In this document: one piece after another, positions 9,697-19,910 of the stretch
Layout of the letters: each line of letters begins with the position of its first letter
Numbering within the stretch: position 1 is the stretch's first letter
Assembly (NCBI GenBank): GCA_963576565.1
Contig: OY755038.1
Coordinates: forward strand, 10,121,756 to 10,185,755
Length of the DNA stretch: 64,000 bases
DNA from: Aspidapion aeneum
Taxonomy: Eukaryota; Arthropoda; Insecta; Coleoptera; Brentidae
Direction: 5' to 3'
Program-made: the position numbers and the translations under genes
The notes under the pieces: generated by a model
What the model was told of the DNA's origin: nothing
The model's input: the letters and a program-made list of their open reading frames with translations, nothing else
The model's database searches: none

Positions 9697-10731
9697 TTAC
9701 TTTTGCTCAATATGACCACCTTTTGCCTTGACTATGGCCTTGAGACGGTCCAAAAACGAATCGCAAGCTGCCCGAATACGACTTGCAGGTATTTTGGCCC
9801 ACTCGCGGACAACGGCTTTTTTCAGCGCCTCGAGACTGAAGTATCTTTTAGTTCGGACCTTGCGCTCCAAAATGGCCCAAAGAGAATAATCCATCGGGTT
9901 CGCGTCTGGTGAATTCGAGAGCCATTGTGTGGACGTTATGAAGTTCGGAAAGTTGTTTTTCAGCCATTCCTGGTTCACTTGAGCTTTGTGACACGGTGCC
10001 GAGTCCTGTTGAAACGTCCAAGGTCTGCAACCGAAATTTTTGTCTGCCCACGGCTTTAAAGCAACCTCCAGAATACTTTCCCTATAATATTGCGCATTTT
10101 CCTTGACGCCAGGCTCGATGAAAACAATTGGAGAGCGCCCATCTGCGGTTACAACGGCCCAAACCATTATTTGTGGCGGGTGCTGCCTCCTGGTGGCCAA
10201 TCGATGACTTAAATTCTCGTATGAACGGTCTATCAAGTAAACCCTATCGTTTTGAGAGTTTACGAATTGTTCAATTGTAAAAATGTTCTCGTCAGAAAAC
10301 ACAATGTTTGGAAATTGACCGCTTTCGGTCAAGCGAAGCAACTCCTTCGCTCTCTCAAATCTGACTTTTTGCTGCTTCGGTGTGAGACCATGTGCCTTTT
10401 GGATCTTGTAAGGCTTGACCTTGAGTTCATTTTTCAGTATGCGGCGGATGCTGCGGTCAGATATTTTCAGTTCTTTCGGCATTTGATTGGCACTTCGTCG
10501 GGGATTTCGCTCAAGTCGCTTCTTCACTTTTTGAACCATCTCACGTGACGTTGCATTCTTTTGATGACCTCCTCCATGACGTTTTGCGATGCTACCAGTA
10601 TCATTGTAACGAGTTATGGTGCGATAAACGAAAACTTTATTCACTTTAAGGTGTTCGAGCTCACGAACAATTCCTAATTGTGATTTTCCAGCTAAATATA
10701 ATGAAATCACACTATTACGTTTGAAATCCAT
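9697..10731 (-). CDS. Tc1/mariner transposase, DD37D (maT-like)
   Basis: A 344-residue transposase that would cut and paste its own element at TA sites. Residues 1-110 form the paired-type helix-turn-helix DNA-binding region (KSQLGIVRELEHL near 16; the second segment, SDRSIRRILKNEL, near 91). The catalytic triad is visible: D147 in VFSDEN, D243 in FQQDSAPCHKA, and D281 in SPDANPMDYSLW. There are 37 residues between the second and third, the DD37D spacing of the maT group, not the DD34D of classical mariners or the DD34E of Tc1. The frame is open throughout, and the length is normal for the family. The start at 10731 is the first Met (MDFKRNSV), close behind the right TIR. Activity is inferred from intactness only. 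Confidence 0.93.
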   Translation of the reverse strand: MDFKRNSVISLYLAGKSQLGIVRELEHLKVNKVFVYRTITRYNDTGSIAKRHGGGHQKNATSREMVQKVKKRLERNPRRSANQMPKELKISDRSIRRILKNELKVKPYKIQKAHGLTPKQQKVRFERAKELLRLTESGQFPNIVFSDENIFTIEQFVNSQNDRVYLIDRSYENLSHRLATRRQHPPQIMVWAVVTADGRSPIVFIEPGVKENAQYYRESILEVALKPWADKNFGCRPWTFQQDSAPCHKAQVNQEWLKNNFPNFITSTQWLSNSPDANPMDYSLWAILERKVRTKRYFSLEALKKAVVREWAKIPASRIRAACDSFLDRLKAIVKAKGGHIEQK

Positions 10732-10892
10732 TACTAAATTTTTTTTTCGCGTTCACTCTCGACAAAATGCTTTCGTGCGCTTGTAAACAATGCTCTAATC
10801 TGTTATTTACCTAACTTACAGACAGCTGATGCCCGTGCGTCAGCTGCGCGAGCGTTTTGAAGTTGGTTACACTTCGAGTGCCGGACCCTGTA

Positions 10893-11603
10893 TACTCTAA
10901 TATTGATATTAACCTCTAGTCCCCACTTATTGTACTCTTCTATTAGTTTTCGTGTCATATATTCGAGGTCGTCATAATCCTGAGCCACCACTATCTGATC
11001 ATCGGCGAAACATAAAGTATACAAGGTGGTTTCATCCAACGAAATTCCCATGTTTTGGCATTTTCTCTTCCAGACTTTAAGGACCTGTTCCAAATATATC
11101 TTGAAAAGCGTAGGCGAGATACAGCAACCTTGTTTAAGACCTTAATTTACTTGAAAGCCTTTGGTTAGTTTTGCTTTTATTTTAACTTTTGCCTTACTAT
11201 TGCGGTATAACTCTTTGATGGCCTTAAATACTTGTACGCTTATGTTTGTCTTTTCCAACGCTTTCCAAAGTAGATTCAGTGGTATACTATCACATGCCTT
11301 CTACAAATCTACGTAAAGCAGATGCAGCTCTTGTCCGTATGCCATTTTCTTTTCAATAACTTGGGTTATACAAAAGAGATGATCTGAAGTCGATCTACCC
11401 ACCCTGAAACCGGCTTGTTCTTCTGCCTCCATATCTTTATATTTGCTCTCCACTTTATTTCTTATTATTTTGCCATATATTCTGCTTAGCGTACTAGTTA
11501 CAAATATACCTCTATAATTGTCACATATATCTTTCCTTCCTTTTTTGTGTATTGTGGATATATATGACGTGTCAACAAATGTTAGATAATATGACATGAA
11601 CAA
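10893..11603 (-). pseudogene. RTE-like LINE (family B), RT part
   Basis: This is the upstream part of the LINE that was split at TA by the mariner. 11301-11603 carries the RT start (STIHKKG, NYRGI, EQAGFRVGRS, ending at motif A LLYVDL). The tail of 10803-11093 carries RT motif C (CFADDQIVVAQD) and MTRKLIEEYNKWGL. Breaks lie at 11150-11300. The 5' end is truncated near 11603. The 21 residues at the downstream end of the 10803-11093 open frame come from the mariner TIR, not the LINE. Confidence 0.8.
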
Positions 11604-11930
11604 CTAATATTTTTTGAATTTTTTGAAAACTAAGGCAATTTTACTTATACTACTATAATATTTTAAAGGAGTGGTTTCAATATGTTTGGTATGTCCGTGC
11701 TTGGTTGACTGAAAACTTCTTTATTCTGCATTGTAAACGCAGCTTCAATAAACTTTTTCGTAAATGCGACTACTTATGCCAAACTTCAACTTCTGACCAC
11801 TGAATCCTGTGATCATATGACCATGAATGATCCGCTAAACCGGATTTTTCAATAACCCCTAATTGGGTAGATTTTAGATATTCATTTACTCTAACCTGAA
11901 GAGGGTGTTTCGTTTAGCCCCAGAGGCAGA
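11604..11930 (-). pseudogene. Penelope-like element remnant, GIY-YIG region
   Basis: Minus-strand reading around 11790-11880 gives EYLKSTQLGVIEKSGLADHS then HRIQW, resembling the GIY-YIG endonuclease region of Penelope-like elements (the S-[GI]-A-H...GH.IDW block). Downstream is a tail (about 11667-11760) nearly identical to 60630-60720. Frame changes and stops make it non-coding. The match at a second site with the GIY-YIG start (60835) supports the family call. Confidence 0.65.
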
Positions 11931-12719
11931 TTGATACTAAACCCGCTTTTTTTAGTGGTCCGCGATTAGAACAAGTGTTGCCTGAGAGTAGGTGGAGGGG
12001 CAAGCTTGAAGCGCTTCGAATTCATAAGTTCTGTTGGTCTTTCTCAATCCCGGGTATGTCTTACCAAGGTGTACCAACGCCGGGTTAAAGTTACGTCCAC
12101 ACATTTTGGCATATTTATAAAATGTTACATTCACACTTATTGGTGAGATTTGCATATTTTGATAAGCTTGAATAAAGTACCTAGTGTTAATTTCCTAGCC
12201 CCAAATTGCACAGGCTGAAAATGAACCGTGCACAATTTTAAGCAGATAGGTCCTTTATTAATGACTTCTCTTATTAATTGGGCGTCATTGTCTAATTTCA
12301 GCCACATAGATATACAATATAACACATTTTACCAAACATGTTAAATGATACTAATAATTTTATTTAAACATTGTTGTAATCGACAGAATACGTCGATTTA
12401 AATCGAAGGAAGGGATATAAATGCGCCAAAATATCAAATCCAGTGTTCAAACATGAGTAATGAGTACTCCCCCGTCTTGTAGACATAGGAATTCCCATTT
12501 GCATCCCCCATTGTTCCTGTTATTCTTAATTTTGTTTTCGAACATTCTTTACTGCTTTCAGTCGTTTCCTGTTTCGACCATTTCCAGTTCGACCATTAAA
12601 AATACTGCAGATTGCGTGTTTTACAATTTTGCAACTTCTCCAATTCAGGCTGGATGAAAGATGCATATCAACAATATTGTAGAACCTGTAGGAACTTCTA
12701 AGGAGTTCATAAAATGACC
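11931..12719. other. No recognised feature
   Basis: Short open frames on both strands (for example 12460-12657, plus) have no recognisable motif. Part of it may be older Penelope-like sequence, but I cannot show this. Confidence 0.35.
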
Positions 12720-12829
12720 CTGCAAGGAGAGAACTAGGAAAATCATAGGACTTTCTTCAGGTAATCCGCATAGGACTTATACGAGACACTGCCGATTAAG
12801 AGTACCATTGCAAGCACAGAATGGGTATA
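12720..12829 (+). pseudogene. I-like LINE fragment (family C)
   Basis: The reading RTRKIIGL ... HCRLRVPL matches the same segment in the family C copies at 22660-23195 and 61731-62066 (RARNIIGL ... HCRLRVS). Only about 110 bp remain before the MITE at 12830. Confidence 0.6.
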
Positions 12830-13118
12830 GTCCTTACCATAGGCAGTTACACTTTTGTGACATTTCCAACCTCTTTATTTAACATTGCATACTGACAGCA
12901 ACAAAAAATATCTGAAAAATGGCATGTCTTTGAGTTGTTTTTATCTGTGCCTTTTTTGGTCAACCTAAAGTCAGCATCTTTTTATCCAGAGACAATGACA
13001 GTTTTACCACCTTTAAATTTATACCAACATGACATGTTTACTTTTTAATATATTTCGGGTAGGGAAATATGTTTATTTCATTTCAAAGTCACAAAAGTGC
13101 AACTGCGTATGCAAGGAC
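12830..13118. mobile_element. MITE with TIRs, about 289 bp
   Basis: The left end GTCCTTACCATAGGCAGTT is matched in inverted form at 13085-13118, with a few mismatches, and both sides share CACTTTTGTGAC. Non-coding. It abuts the next TIR element directly. Confidence 0.6.
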
Positions 13119-13120
13119 CG

Positions 13121-13612
13121 AGGTCTGTAGACAATAGGTTACCTGGTAACTCTATGGTCGAAGCGGCGTGAGAGGTGACATCGCGTCATTTGGGGTGCCA
13201 TGATTTGATTAAAGCGCTTTGTTTAGATGTGTTTTTAAGTATTTTTAATCATTGATTGTTTATTTTTTACATCTGTTGTGTTTTTCAGACTATATTTATT
13301 TAGAAACTGTAAATACTTGTTCCAGTTGACCCATACTTTCTATTTGTAGTTATTTTAACAGACTAAAAGCTTCCCAAGACATTGTGTCTTTGGAATATCT
13401 AGTATAGGGTAATTTTTTTTGTTAGTTAGTTGATGTATTTTATAAATATTGTTATTAGAGACACTAAGAAAAATAACAAAATACATTTACATCTAAATCA
13501 ATAAAGGAACACAATAAACTTTAAGATATGGGCACTCCGCGTGACGTCATCTCCCACGTTTCAACAACTGATTGGTCAGAAAGTTACCAGGTAACCTTTT
13601 CTCTACAGACCT
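13121..13612. mobile_element. MITE with TIRs, about 492 bp
   Basis: The left end AGGTCTGTAGACAATAGG followed by TTACCTGGTAAC is matched in inverted form at 13583-13612 with three or so mismatches. Non-coding; no clear target duplication. Confidence 0.65.
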
Positions 13613-13984
13613 TGGGCAAGGAATATATAACGAAAGAGACTGAATCAGTGTTGACTTTTCTGACGACTAACTAAGTGACAAAAACCCTTTATATCCTTCA
13701 AAAGAATAAAGCCGGCTGTCCATGGAGCATATTATCCGCGCGGATTTTTTTTTCTTTCAAGCTTTGATTGGCTCAAATTTTTAAATCAACCTTCAATCCT
13801 TCAATAGTCAAAACTTTTGTTCAAAACCCTTCATATTAACATAACACTGGACTGCATGCAGATTCTGTCCGAATGACTAAACAATCAGGCATGTTTACAT
13901 CAAAATGCATTTGGGACGCCTCAGATCATCAATCTGTTCAGTATACCTCGGCGAAAATAGCCTATTCAAGGGACATACAGTTAC
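13613..13984. other. No recognised feature
   Basis: No recognised coding or repeat content, apart from a short T run near 13743. Confidence 0.35.
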
Positions 13985-14060
13985 GAGAGTTAAATCTGCA
14001 GTGAGCCACAATAGACCTGTTAATGGTCGCTGTGGAAGGGCTGATTAATACAGTCACATC
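13985..14060 (+). repeat. I-like LINE 3' UTR scrap
   Basis: GAGCCACAATAGACC ... GGTCGCTGTGGAAGGGCTG matches the 3' UTR block of the LINEs at 7894, 23140 and 61530. Only the last 75 or so bases remain. Confidence 0.6.
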
Positions 14061-15470
14061 AAAATCATCAATAACCTCTTCACTTTAATATCAGACTCTC
14101 CGAGGTCATTTTCGCTTACGATCCATTGAGATTTCTTGGGCATCCATTTTTGGTAGTCTATAAAAATGTGGTGCCTTACTGTGGTGTGGAATCAGGCGGG
14201 ATCTAAAAGAGTCCGGGATATTTTCGACATACTATTTCAAATTTCCATAGATGCGTCCTTCTATCGCTGTGGTTGGATCTTTTGGTAGTCGTTTGTATTC
14301 TCCTTTCTCCAGAAGTTTTTCGATCTCTTTGTCGTATGACTCGACATCCATGATTAACGTCGCGTTTCCTTTGTCGTCAGGTAGAATATTGATTGATTTG
14401 TCATTCAGCAGGTTCCTGATTGCCCGTTACTCTTGACTGGTGATGTTTGACTTTTGTTGCTTCATTCTTTGGTAGTCTATAAAAATGTGGTACCGTACTG
14501 TGGTGAAGAGTCAGGCGGGATCTGACGGCGTCCGGGATATTTTCAGCATACTATTTCAACTTCCTGTAGATGCGTCCTTCTATGGTTGTGGTTAGATGTT
14601 TTGGTAGTCGTTTGTATTCTCCTTTCTCCAGAAGTTTTTCGATCTCTTTGTCGTATGTCTCGACATCCATGATTAACGTCGCATTTCCTTTGTCGTCAGG
14701 TAGAATATTGATTGATTTGTCATTCAGCAGGTTCCTGATTGCCCGTTATTCTTGACTGGTGATGTTTGCCTTTTGTTGCTTCTTTCTTTGGTAGTCTATA
14801 AAAATGTGGTACCGTACTGTGGTGAAGAGTCAGGCGGGATCTGACGGCGTCCGGGATATTTTCAGCATACTATTTCAACTTCCTGTAGATGCGTCCTTCT
14901 ATGGTTGTGGTTGGATGTGTTGGTAGTCGTTTGTATTCTACTTTCTCCAGAAGTTCTTTCATCTTTTTGTCGTATGTCTCGACATCCATGATTAACGTCG
15001 CGTTTCCATTGTCGGCAGGTAGAATATTGATTGATTTGTCATTCAGCAGGTTCTTGATTGCCCGTTATTCTTGACTGGTGATGTTTGCCCTTTGTTGCTT
15101 CTTTCTTTGGTAGTCTATAAAAATTTGGTACCGTACTGTGGTGAAGAGTCAGGCAGGATCTAACGGCGTCCGGAATATTTTCAACATATTATTTCACTTC
15201 CCGTAGATGCGTCCTTCTATGGATCTGGTTGGATGTTTTGGTAGTCGTTTGTATTCTCCTTTCTCCAAACGTTCTTCGATCTCTTTGTCGTATGTCTCGA
15301 CATCCCTGATTAACTTCGCGTTTCCTTTGTCGTCAGATAGAATATTGAATGATTTATCATTCAGCAGGATCCGGATTGCCCGTTGTTCTTGATTGGTGAT
15401 GCTTGCCTTTTGTTGCTTCTTTCTGTCCAAGGTTGTTCTTACTTTATGGCGAAACTCGACTGACTAAAAC
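14061..15470 (-). pseudogene. Penelope-like RT fragment amplified as 319-bp tandem repeat
   Basis: Four units start at 14150, 14469, 14788 and 15107 (period 319, 319, 319) and end near 15424. On the minus strand each encodes the N-terminal part of a Penelope-like reverse transcriptase: the DDKGNA segment, then YDKEIE, LEKGEYKRLPK.PT, and next HFYRLPK (the [RY]GLPK-type motif). The fourth unit has a 78-codon open frame (15194-15430). Units 1-3 have stops, and the 319-bp period shifts the frame from unit to unit, so no joined protein is possible. Unit 1 runs on into further RT-like sequence (14061-14149), and unit 4 into the upstream flank. A piece of one element was therefore amplified in place. 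Confidence 0.8.
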
Positions 15471-15598
15471 CCGGTTTCCACCTGGGACTTTCTCGTGCGT
15501 GCCCGCGCACGCATCATATGACTGTCATAACATTTCATATTAAGATCATGTGACGCGTGAGCGGGCATCCACGAGAAAGTCGTAGGTGGGAACCGGGT
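15469..15598. mobile_element. Palindromic MITE, 130 bp
   Basis: The ends ACCCGGTTTCCACCT and their inverted copy at 15583-15598 continue into arms of about 58 bp with a few mismatches (GACTTTCTCGTG is shared). The whole element is one imperfect hairpin. Non-coding. Confidence 0.8.
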
Positions 15599-16055
15599 GT
15601 AACAGTCTCTATTGCTGCAGTAATGTCCAGTGACAAGTTCAAACAAAGACAAAGTAAGGTGTTCTAATGGGTGGTTGTTGAGGTTAGGAACACAGTCTGC
15701 CTTCGAGGCTGAGGTTTTATTTAATAAGAAGAATTGCTACAATAAAATTTATCGCTGCAGCATTAAAGCGCGCGGGGGTAAGAAAAAACCGAAGAAAATA
15801 AGGATAACATTCTGTGGAGTGGAAATACAAAAATTTTATAAAATGATTTTACGGAATCAGAACAGTTATACTTTAAATAAATTTAATCACATTTTGAAGA
15901 AACTGCAATAATAAAGAAATAGAATGGATAGAACGAAGTTGTAGGACCTTTCGCCTCCATATACATCCATACAGGTCTGTCTGTTGCATTACATGGTCGG
16001 TTTGATTAAATTTTTATCGTGTGTGTCCGGCTTCGACTTATTGAAACAGCAAAAA
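15599..16055. other. No recognised gene; one orphan open frame
   Basis: A 93-codon frame (15630-15911, plus) with a basic C-terminal half (ARGGKKKPKK) shows no family I know. It could be chance. No splice or promoter support seen. Confidence 0.3.
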
Positions 16056-16216
16056 TTATTAACGAACGTGAAATTTAGTACCCGTGAATTTAAAAAATTA
16101 AAACAAGTTCTGTGGCTAACCGGGTAAAAAGGAGTTTTTGTTTCTCTCATATTTTTCCGTGGGTAGTTTGAAAGCCTAACCTCACGGGGGTCCAAGATCT
16201 AATGGACACTTAATAA

Positions 16217-16262
16217 GTGTTGACAGTTAACTATTTCGTCCTTATGGGACTCCTCAGAACAC
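16217..16262 (-). ncRNA. Type I hammerhead ribozyme motif (526-bp family, copy 1)
   Basis: Minus strand 5' to 3': stem I 5' half GUGUU; CUGAGGA; stem II GUCC-CAUAA-GGAC with the favoured G-C first pair; GAAA; stem III AUAG-UUAA-CUGU (A-U, U-G, A-U, G-C); C at the cleavage position (plus 16222); stem I 3' half AACAC. All invariant core bases are present, and both stem I halves pair perfectly (6 bp with the next A-U). It matches the textbook hammerhead more closely than the motif in the 330-bp family. Predicted cut between plus positions 16222 and 16221. Confidence 0.85.
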
Positions 16263-16742
16263 TGCTTGGTCAATGTGACACTCTTGCGAAACTATTTAGA
16301 CGGTTTTGTCTCTAATCCTATGTAAATAGTAAGAAAACTCTCGCAAGAAGCGCCATCTACCGAGATACTAGAGAATCAAGAACAAGAGCAGGCGAAAATA
16401 AACTGCTGTACATATCGATCAATGAAAAGATCGAAAACAAATAAAAATAAGAAAACTAATCCGTGACTTACAACAGCTCTTCTGCCTTTCAGGCCAGATC
16501 AACGCTTATTGCGTTTTTATCGGCTATAAGACACGTGAGCGTCAATCAACGGAATTTCTAAGCCAAATAATACTAACAAACGTGAAACTTGGGCCGAAAT
16601 TTAGTACCCGTGAATTTAAAAAATTAAAACAAGTTCTGTGGCTAACCGGGTAAAAAGGAGTTTTTGTTTCTCTCATATTTTTTCGTGGGTAGTTTGAAAG
16701 CCTAACCTCACGGGGGTCCAAGATCTAATGGACACTTAATAA

Positions 16743-16788
16743 GTGTTGACAGTTAACTATTTCGTCCTTATGGGACTCCTCAGAACAC
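16743..16788 (-). ncRNA. Type I hammerhead ribozyme motif (526-bp family, copy 2)
   Basis: The same sequence as the motif 526 bp upstream, core and stems intact. With copy 1 it defines a predicted 526-nt monomer that would be released from a minus-strand transcript. Confidence 0.85.
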
Positions 16789-17160
16789 TGCTTGGTCAAT
16801 GTGACACTCTTGCGAAACTATTTAGACGGTTTTGTCTCTAATCCTATGTAAATAGTAAGAAAACTCTCGCAAGAAGCGCCATCTACCGAGATACTAGAGA
16901 ATCAAGAACAAGAGCAGGCGAAAATAAACTGCTGTACATATCGATCAATGAAAAGATCGAAAACAAATAAAAATAAGAAAACTAATCCGTGACTTACAAC
17001 AGCTCTTCTGCCTTTCAGGCCAGATCAACGCTTATTGCGTTTTTATCGGCTATAAGACACGTGAGCGTCAATCAACGGAATTTCTAAGCCAAATAATACT
17101 AACAAACGTGAAACTTGGGCCGAAATTTAGTACCCGTGAATTTAAAAAATCAAACAAGTT

Positions 17161-17542
17161 TCGTTTTCTTGAATAGCTTCATAAAAAAGACAATGTAATA
17201 TACAGTTTCAATGCGCTAATAGAGATAAACGTATGTATGTTATAATCGTTTCATAAAGCTATACTTATCCAGTGAATTAATCCAATACTTAACATGCGAC
17301 CAGCTAGTGTATGTAAAAAGAGATGGATCACGGCAGTGAGTTGATCCGGTGCTAAATCTATATAAGTATAGGATTACCCATATGTTGAATGTCTAAAAGA
17401 CAGTTCGGTATTATTTATTTTGCTATTTTGTTTATTTGAGATTTTTCAATAAACAAGCCTGTTTAAGTGAAGTGAACAAAACTTAAATATCTATAAAAGT
17501 GAAGTTTTATAAATTTTTAGATTTAAATTATAGAGTGTTAAG
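17161..17542. other. No recognised feature
   Basis: AT-rich sequence between the 526-bp array and the foldback element. No coding frame or repeat that I recognise. Confidence 0.35.
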
Positions 17543-17544
17543 TA

Positions 17545-19076
17545 CAGCGTGTCCCATTTTCGATAGGATTAAATGGGAAACTCGGTTATTATTAAAGATA
17601 TCGATTTTCTGATTGCACCTTACCGTTCTCTTTTTTTGAGCCCTTAAAAATGGTGTAATCAGATTTTTGCTATACCCCGTGGTTTCGCTAATACAGGGAG
17701 TTTTTGAAAAAATTGTATTTTAATTAATTCCTTGTATCTCGCTTATTTTGCAAGATATTTTTATTCTGTAAAAACCTTTCTACGGCAACTTTTTTAGAGC
17801 AAGATAATGACGTTGTCAATTTTTTAAAATATTGTTTAGTTTTTGAGATATGGTGTTTATAATAAAAAAATTAAATACGGACCTGGATTTTTTTTATTAC
17901 TGTTTTGATTGGTTCCATGCTATTATTACCTTAAAATGATAAAACTTTAATATTTTTTTGATTTAAGGTTAAAAAAAACTCTTTAATATTTGAAAAAAAA
18001 ATTATAGTCCGAACCTGGAAATTTCCAACGTAATTATAAATTAAAAATTGCAAGACACACTAGTTGAATGATTTTTAGTATATCTGTTTTGAAATGATAA
18101 TTAAAAGATTTATAAATAAAGTAAAAAACGTTAAAAAGTTACAAAAATAATATCATACTAATTATTTGATAACCGAACAGCAGGTCGTGAAATTTACAAA
18201 ACAAAAGCGTGGAATTGACATTGTAATTTGACACTTGTCATTTTTGTGCATTGCTTACAATTATTTTAAACGGGCTACAAATCGACAATATCCAGATTTT
18301 GAAAAATGTGATGTTTGACTGCTTCATTCAAGCAAGAAAATCCCAATATTTAAATGGCAGAAATATTTTTATGCAAAATGCGTTAAGAAAAATTACTCAA
18401 AAATGCCAACAATGTCTTAAACATAATGGCAATCAGAAAAATTAGTTATTTTTTGTAATTAGTTTTTTTTGTATTTTTCGTAGACTTTGTTTCAAATAAA
18501 TCTGTAAATTAACCTAAAACCATTTGAATATGCTAAGTATCAAAACAGTTAAACTAAAAATTGTTTAACCAGCAATTTTTAATTTATATTTATGTTCGAA
18601 TTATCCAGGTTCGGACTAATTTTTTTTTTAAATATTAAATATTTTTTTTGTACCTTAAAACAAAAATTTTTAAAGTTTTTATTGTTTTATGATAATACTA
18701 GCATGAAACCAATCAAAATAGTAATAAAAAAAATCCAGGTCCGTATTTAATTTTTTTATGATAAATACCATATCTCAAAAACTAAACAATATTTCAAAAA
18801 GTTGACAACGTCATTATTTTCTTCTAAAAAAGTTGCCATAAAAAGGTTTTTACAGAATAAAAATATCTCGCAAAATAAGCGAGATAGAAGGGATTATTAA
18901 AAATACAATTTTTTCAAAAACTCCCTGTATTAGCGAAACTACGGGGTATAGCAAAAATCTGATTACGCCATTTTTAAGGGCTCAAAAAAAGAGCACGGTA
19001 AGGTGCAATCAGAAAATCAATATCTTTAATAATAACCCAGTTTCCCATTTAATCCCATCGAAAATGGGACACGCTG
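17545..19076. mobile_element. TA-flanked foldback element, 1532 bp
   Basis: The ends CAGCGTGTCCCATTTTCGA are inverted at both sides, with TA at 17543-17544 and 19077-19078. The inverted arms run about 470-500 bp (to about 18045, and from about 18575) with scattered mismatches. The centre of about 530 bp has a 64-codon frame (18251-18445) without recognisable motifs. A non-autonomous Tc1/mariner-type foldback, related in style to 3426-4077 and 56535-58636. Confidence 0.85.
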
Positions 19077-19078
19077 TA

Positions 19079-19555
19079 CAGTACACAGTTGTTTATCATA
19101 ATAAAGTTTAAATAAATAATGTAAAAGCAAATCTTTGAGTTAATAAAAATCTTAATATCTCAAAAACCAAATCAACTGTTACCATATGGATTTCACTCTT
19201 TATTGATTGTTTTGGTGTAACTATTTTCTTCATATAAAAAAAAATCTCTAAGGTTTCATGTTTCGGCACGCCACTGGACTTCCTTATTTTAATCTATATA
19301 GTGCCAAATTCGCTTCTTGATACTATAAGTAGCACTGCAAAGTTTCAATGAAGTGGACTAAACGATTAGGTATTTTTAAGTAAGAGCTCAAAGAAGCACC
19401 ATATACTTTAAAAATACCCTGTTACGTATATATTAGTCTAATTTCTGAACGATCCCTTACCTTTATTTCTCATCTTGTCTGAATCCGGACCTGTGCACTC
19501 TTGGACAGCTGTTTTCTTAATGACAATCCAACGTTATCTCAAAAATAATGTTACA
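19079..19555. other. No recognised feature
   Basis: Unassigned AT-rich sequence. No coding content that I recognise. Confidence 0.35.
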
Positions 19556-19563
19556 GTACAGAG

Positions 19564-19902
19564 TAGGGATGGGCGGAACAGCGTATTTTTAGGAACAGGT
19601 ACAAATTGTTCCGGTTCCAGAAATAACCTGTTCCGAAAATTCGGCTTTTGTTCCGAACTGGACTGGTATGGCGCGGGGGGGGTCGAATGCTGCAAAGGGT
19701 GTCCATAAAAATTTTGCGACCAAAAAAAAAAGTCATTAGGTCTTTACTCTTCTCTCTCTTTTTGTTCTTCGAAAGCCGATTTACCGCCCCCTCGAAAAAA
19801 CTGTTCTGACAAAACGGAACAACTTGAAAAACCTGTTCCGACCTGTTCCGAGTAAAAACCTGTTCCGAAAAGAACAGGTACTGCTCCGAGAGCCCATCCC
19901 TA
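19564..19902. mobile_element. hAT-type MITE, 339 bp
   Basis: The termini TAGGGATGGGC and GCCCATCCCTA are typical of hAT elements. Flanking 8-mers GTACAGAG and TTACAGAG match at 7 of 8 bases. The inside is built largely from repeats of CCTGTTCCGA. No transposase. Confidence 0.85.
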
Positions 19903-19910
19903 TTACAGAG

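Larger units (their letters stand above)
9175..10890 (-). mobile_element. maT-like Tc1/mariner transposon, complete, 1716 bp
   Basis: Perfect 28-bp terminal inverted repeats start CAGGGTCCGGCACTCGAAGT, and TA flanks both ends (9173-9174 and 10891-10892). It sits inside the family B LINE. It holds one open transposase gene on the minus strand (9697-10731). The region between the left end and the gene carries a 32-bp palindrome (9248-9279) and a 52-bp tandem duplication. Complete ends plus an open gene suggest a recent, possibly still mobile, copy. Confidence 0.93.
16056..17160 (-). repeat. 526-bp tandem repeat (2.1 copies) carrying hammerhead motifs
   Basis: The marker CCCGTGAATTTAAAAAAT occurs at 16081, 16607 and 17133, a period of exactly 526 bp. 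The two full units are almost identical, so the duplication is young. Each unit contains a type I hammerhead motif on the minus strand. A third, diverged, single copy lies at 30820-31275. No coding frame, TIR or LTR structure was found. The unit also contains a competing hairpin, ACACTT/AAGTGT, that overlaps hammerhead stem I. Confidence 0.93.

Noticed and set aside
9664..10548. Plus-strand frames antisense to the mariner transposase
   Set aside because: Shadows of the 344-residue minus-strand gene.
18251..18445. 64-codon frame in the centre of the foldback element
   Set aside because: No motif, no match in style to transposases, and length expected by chance in AT-rich DNA.
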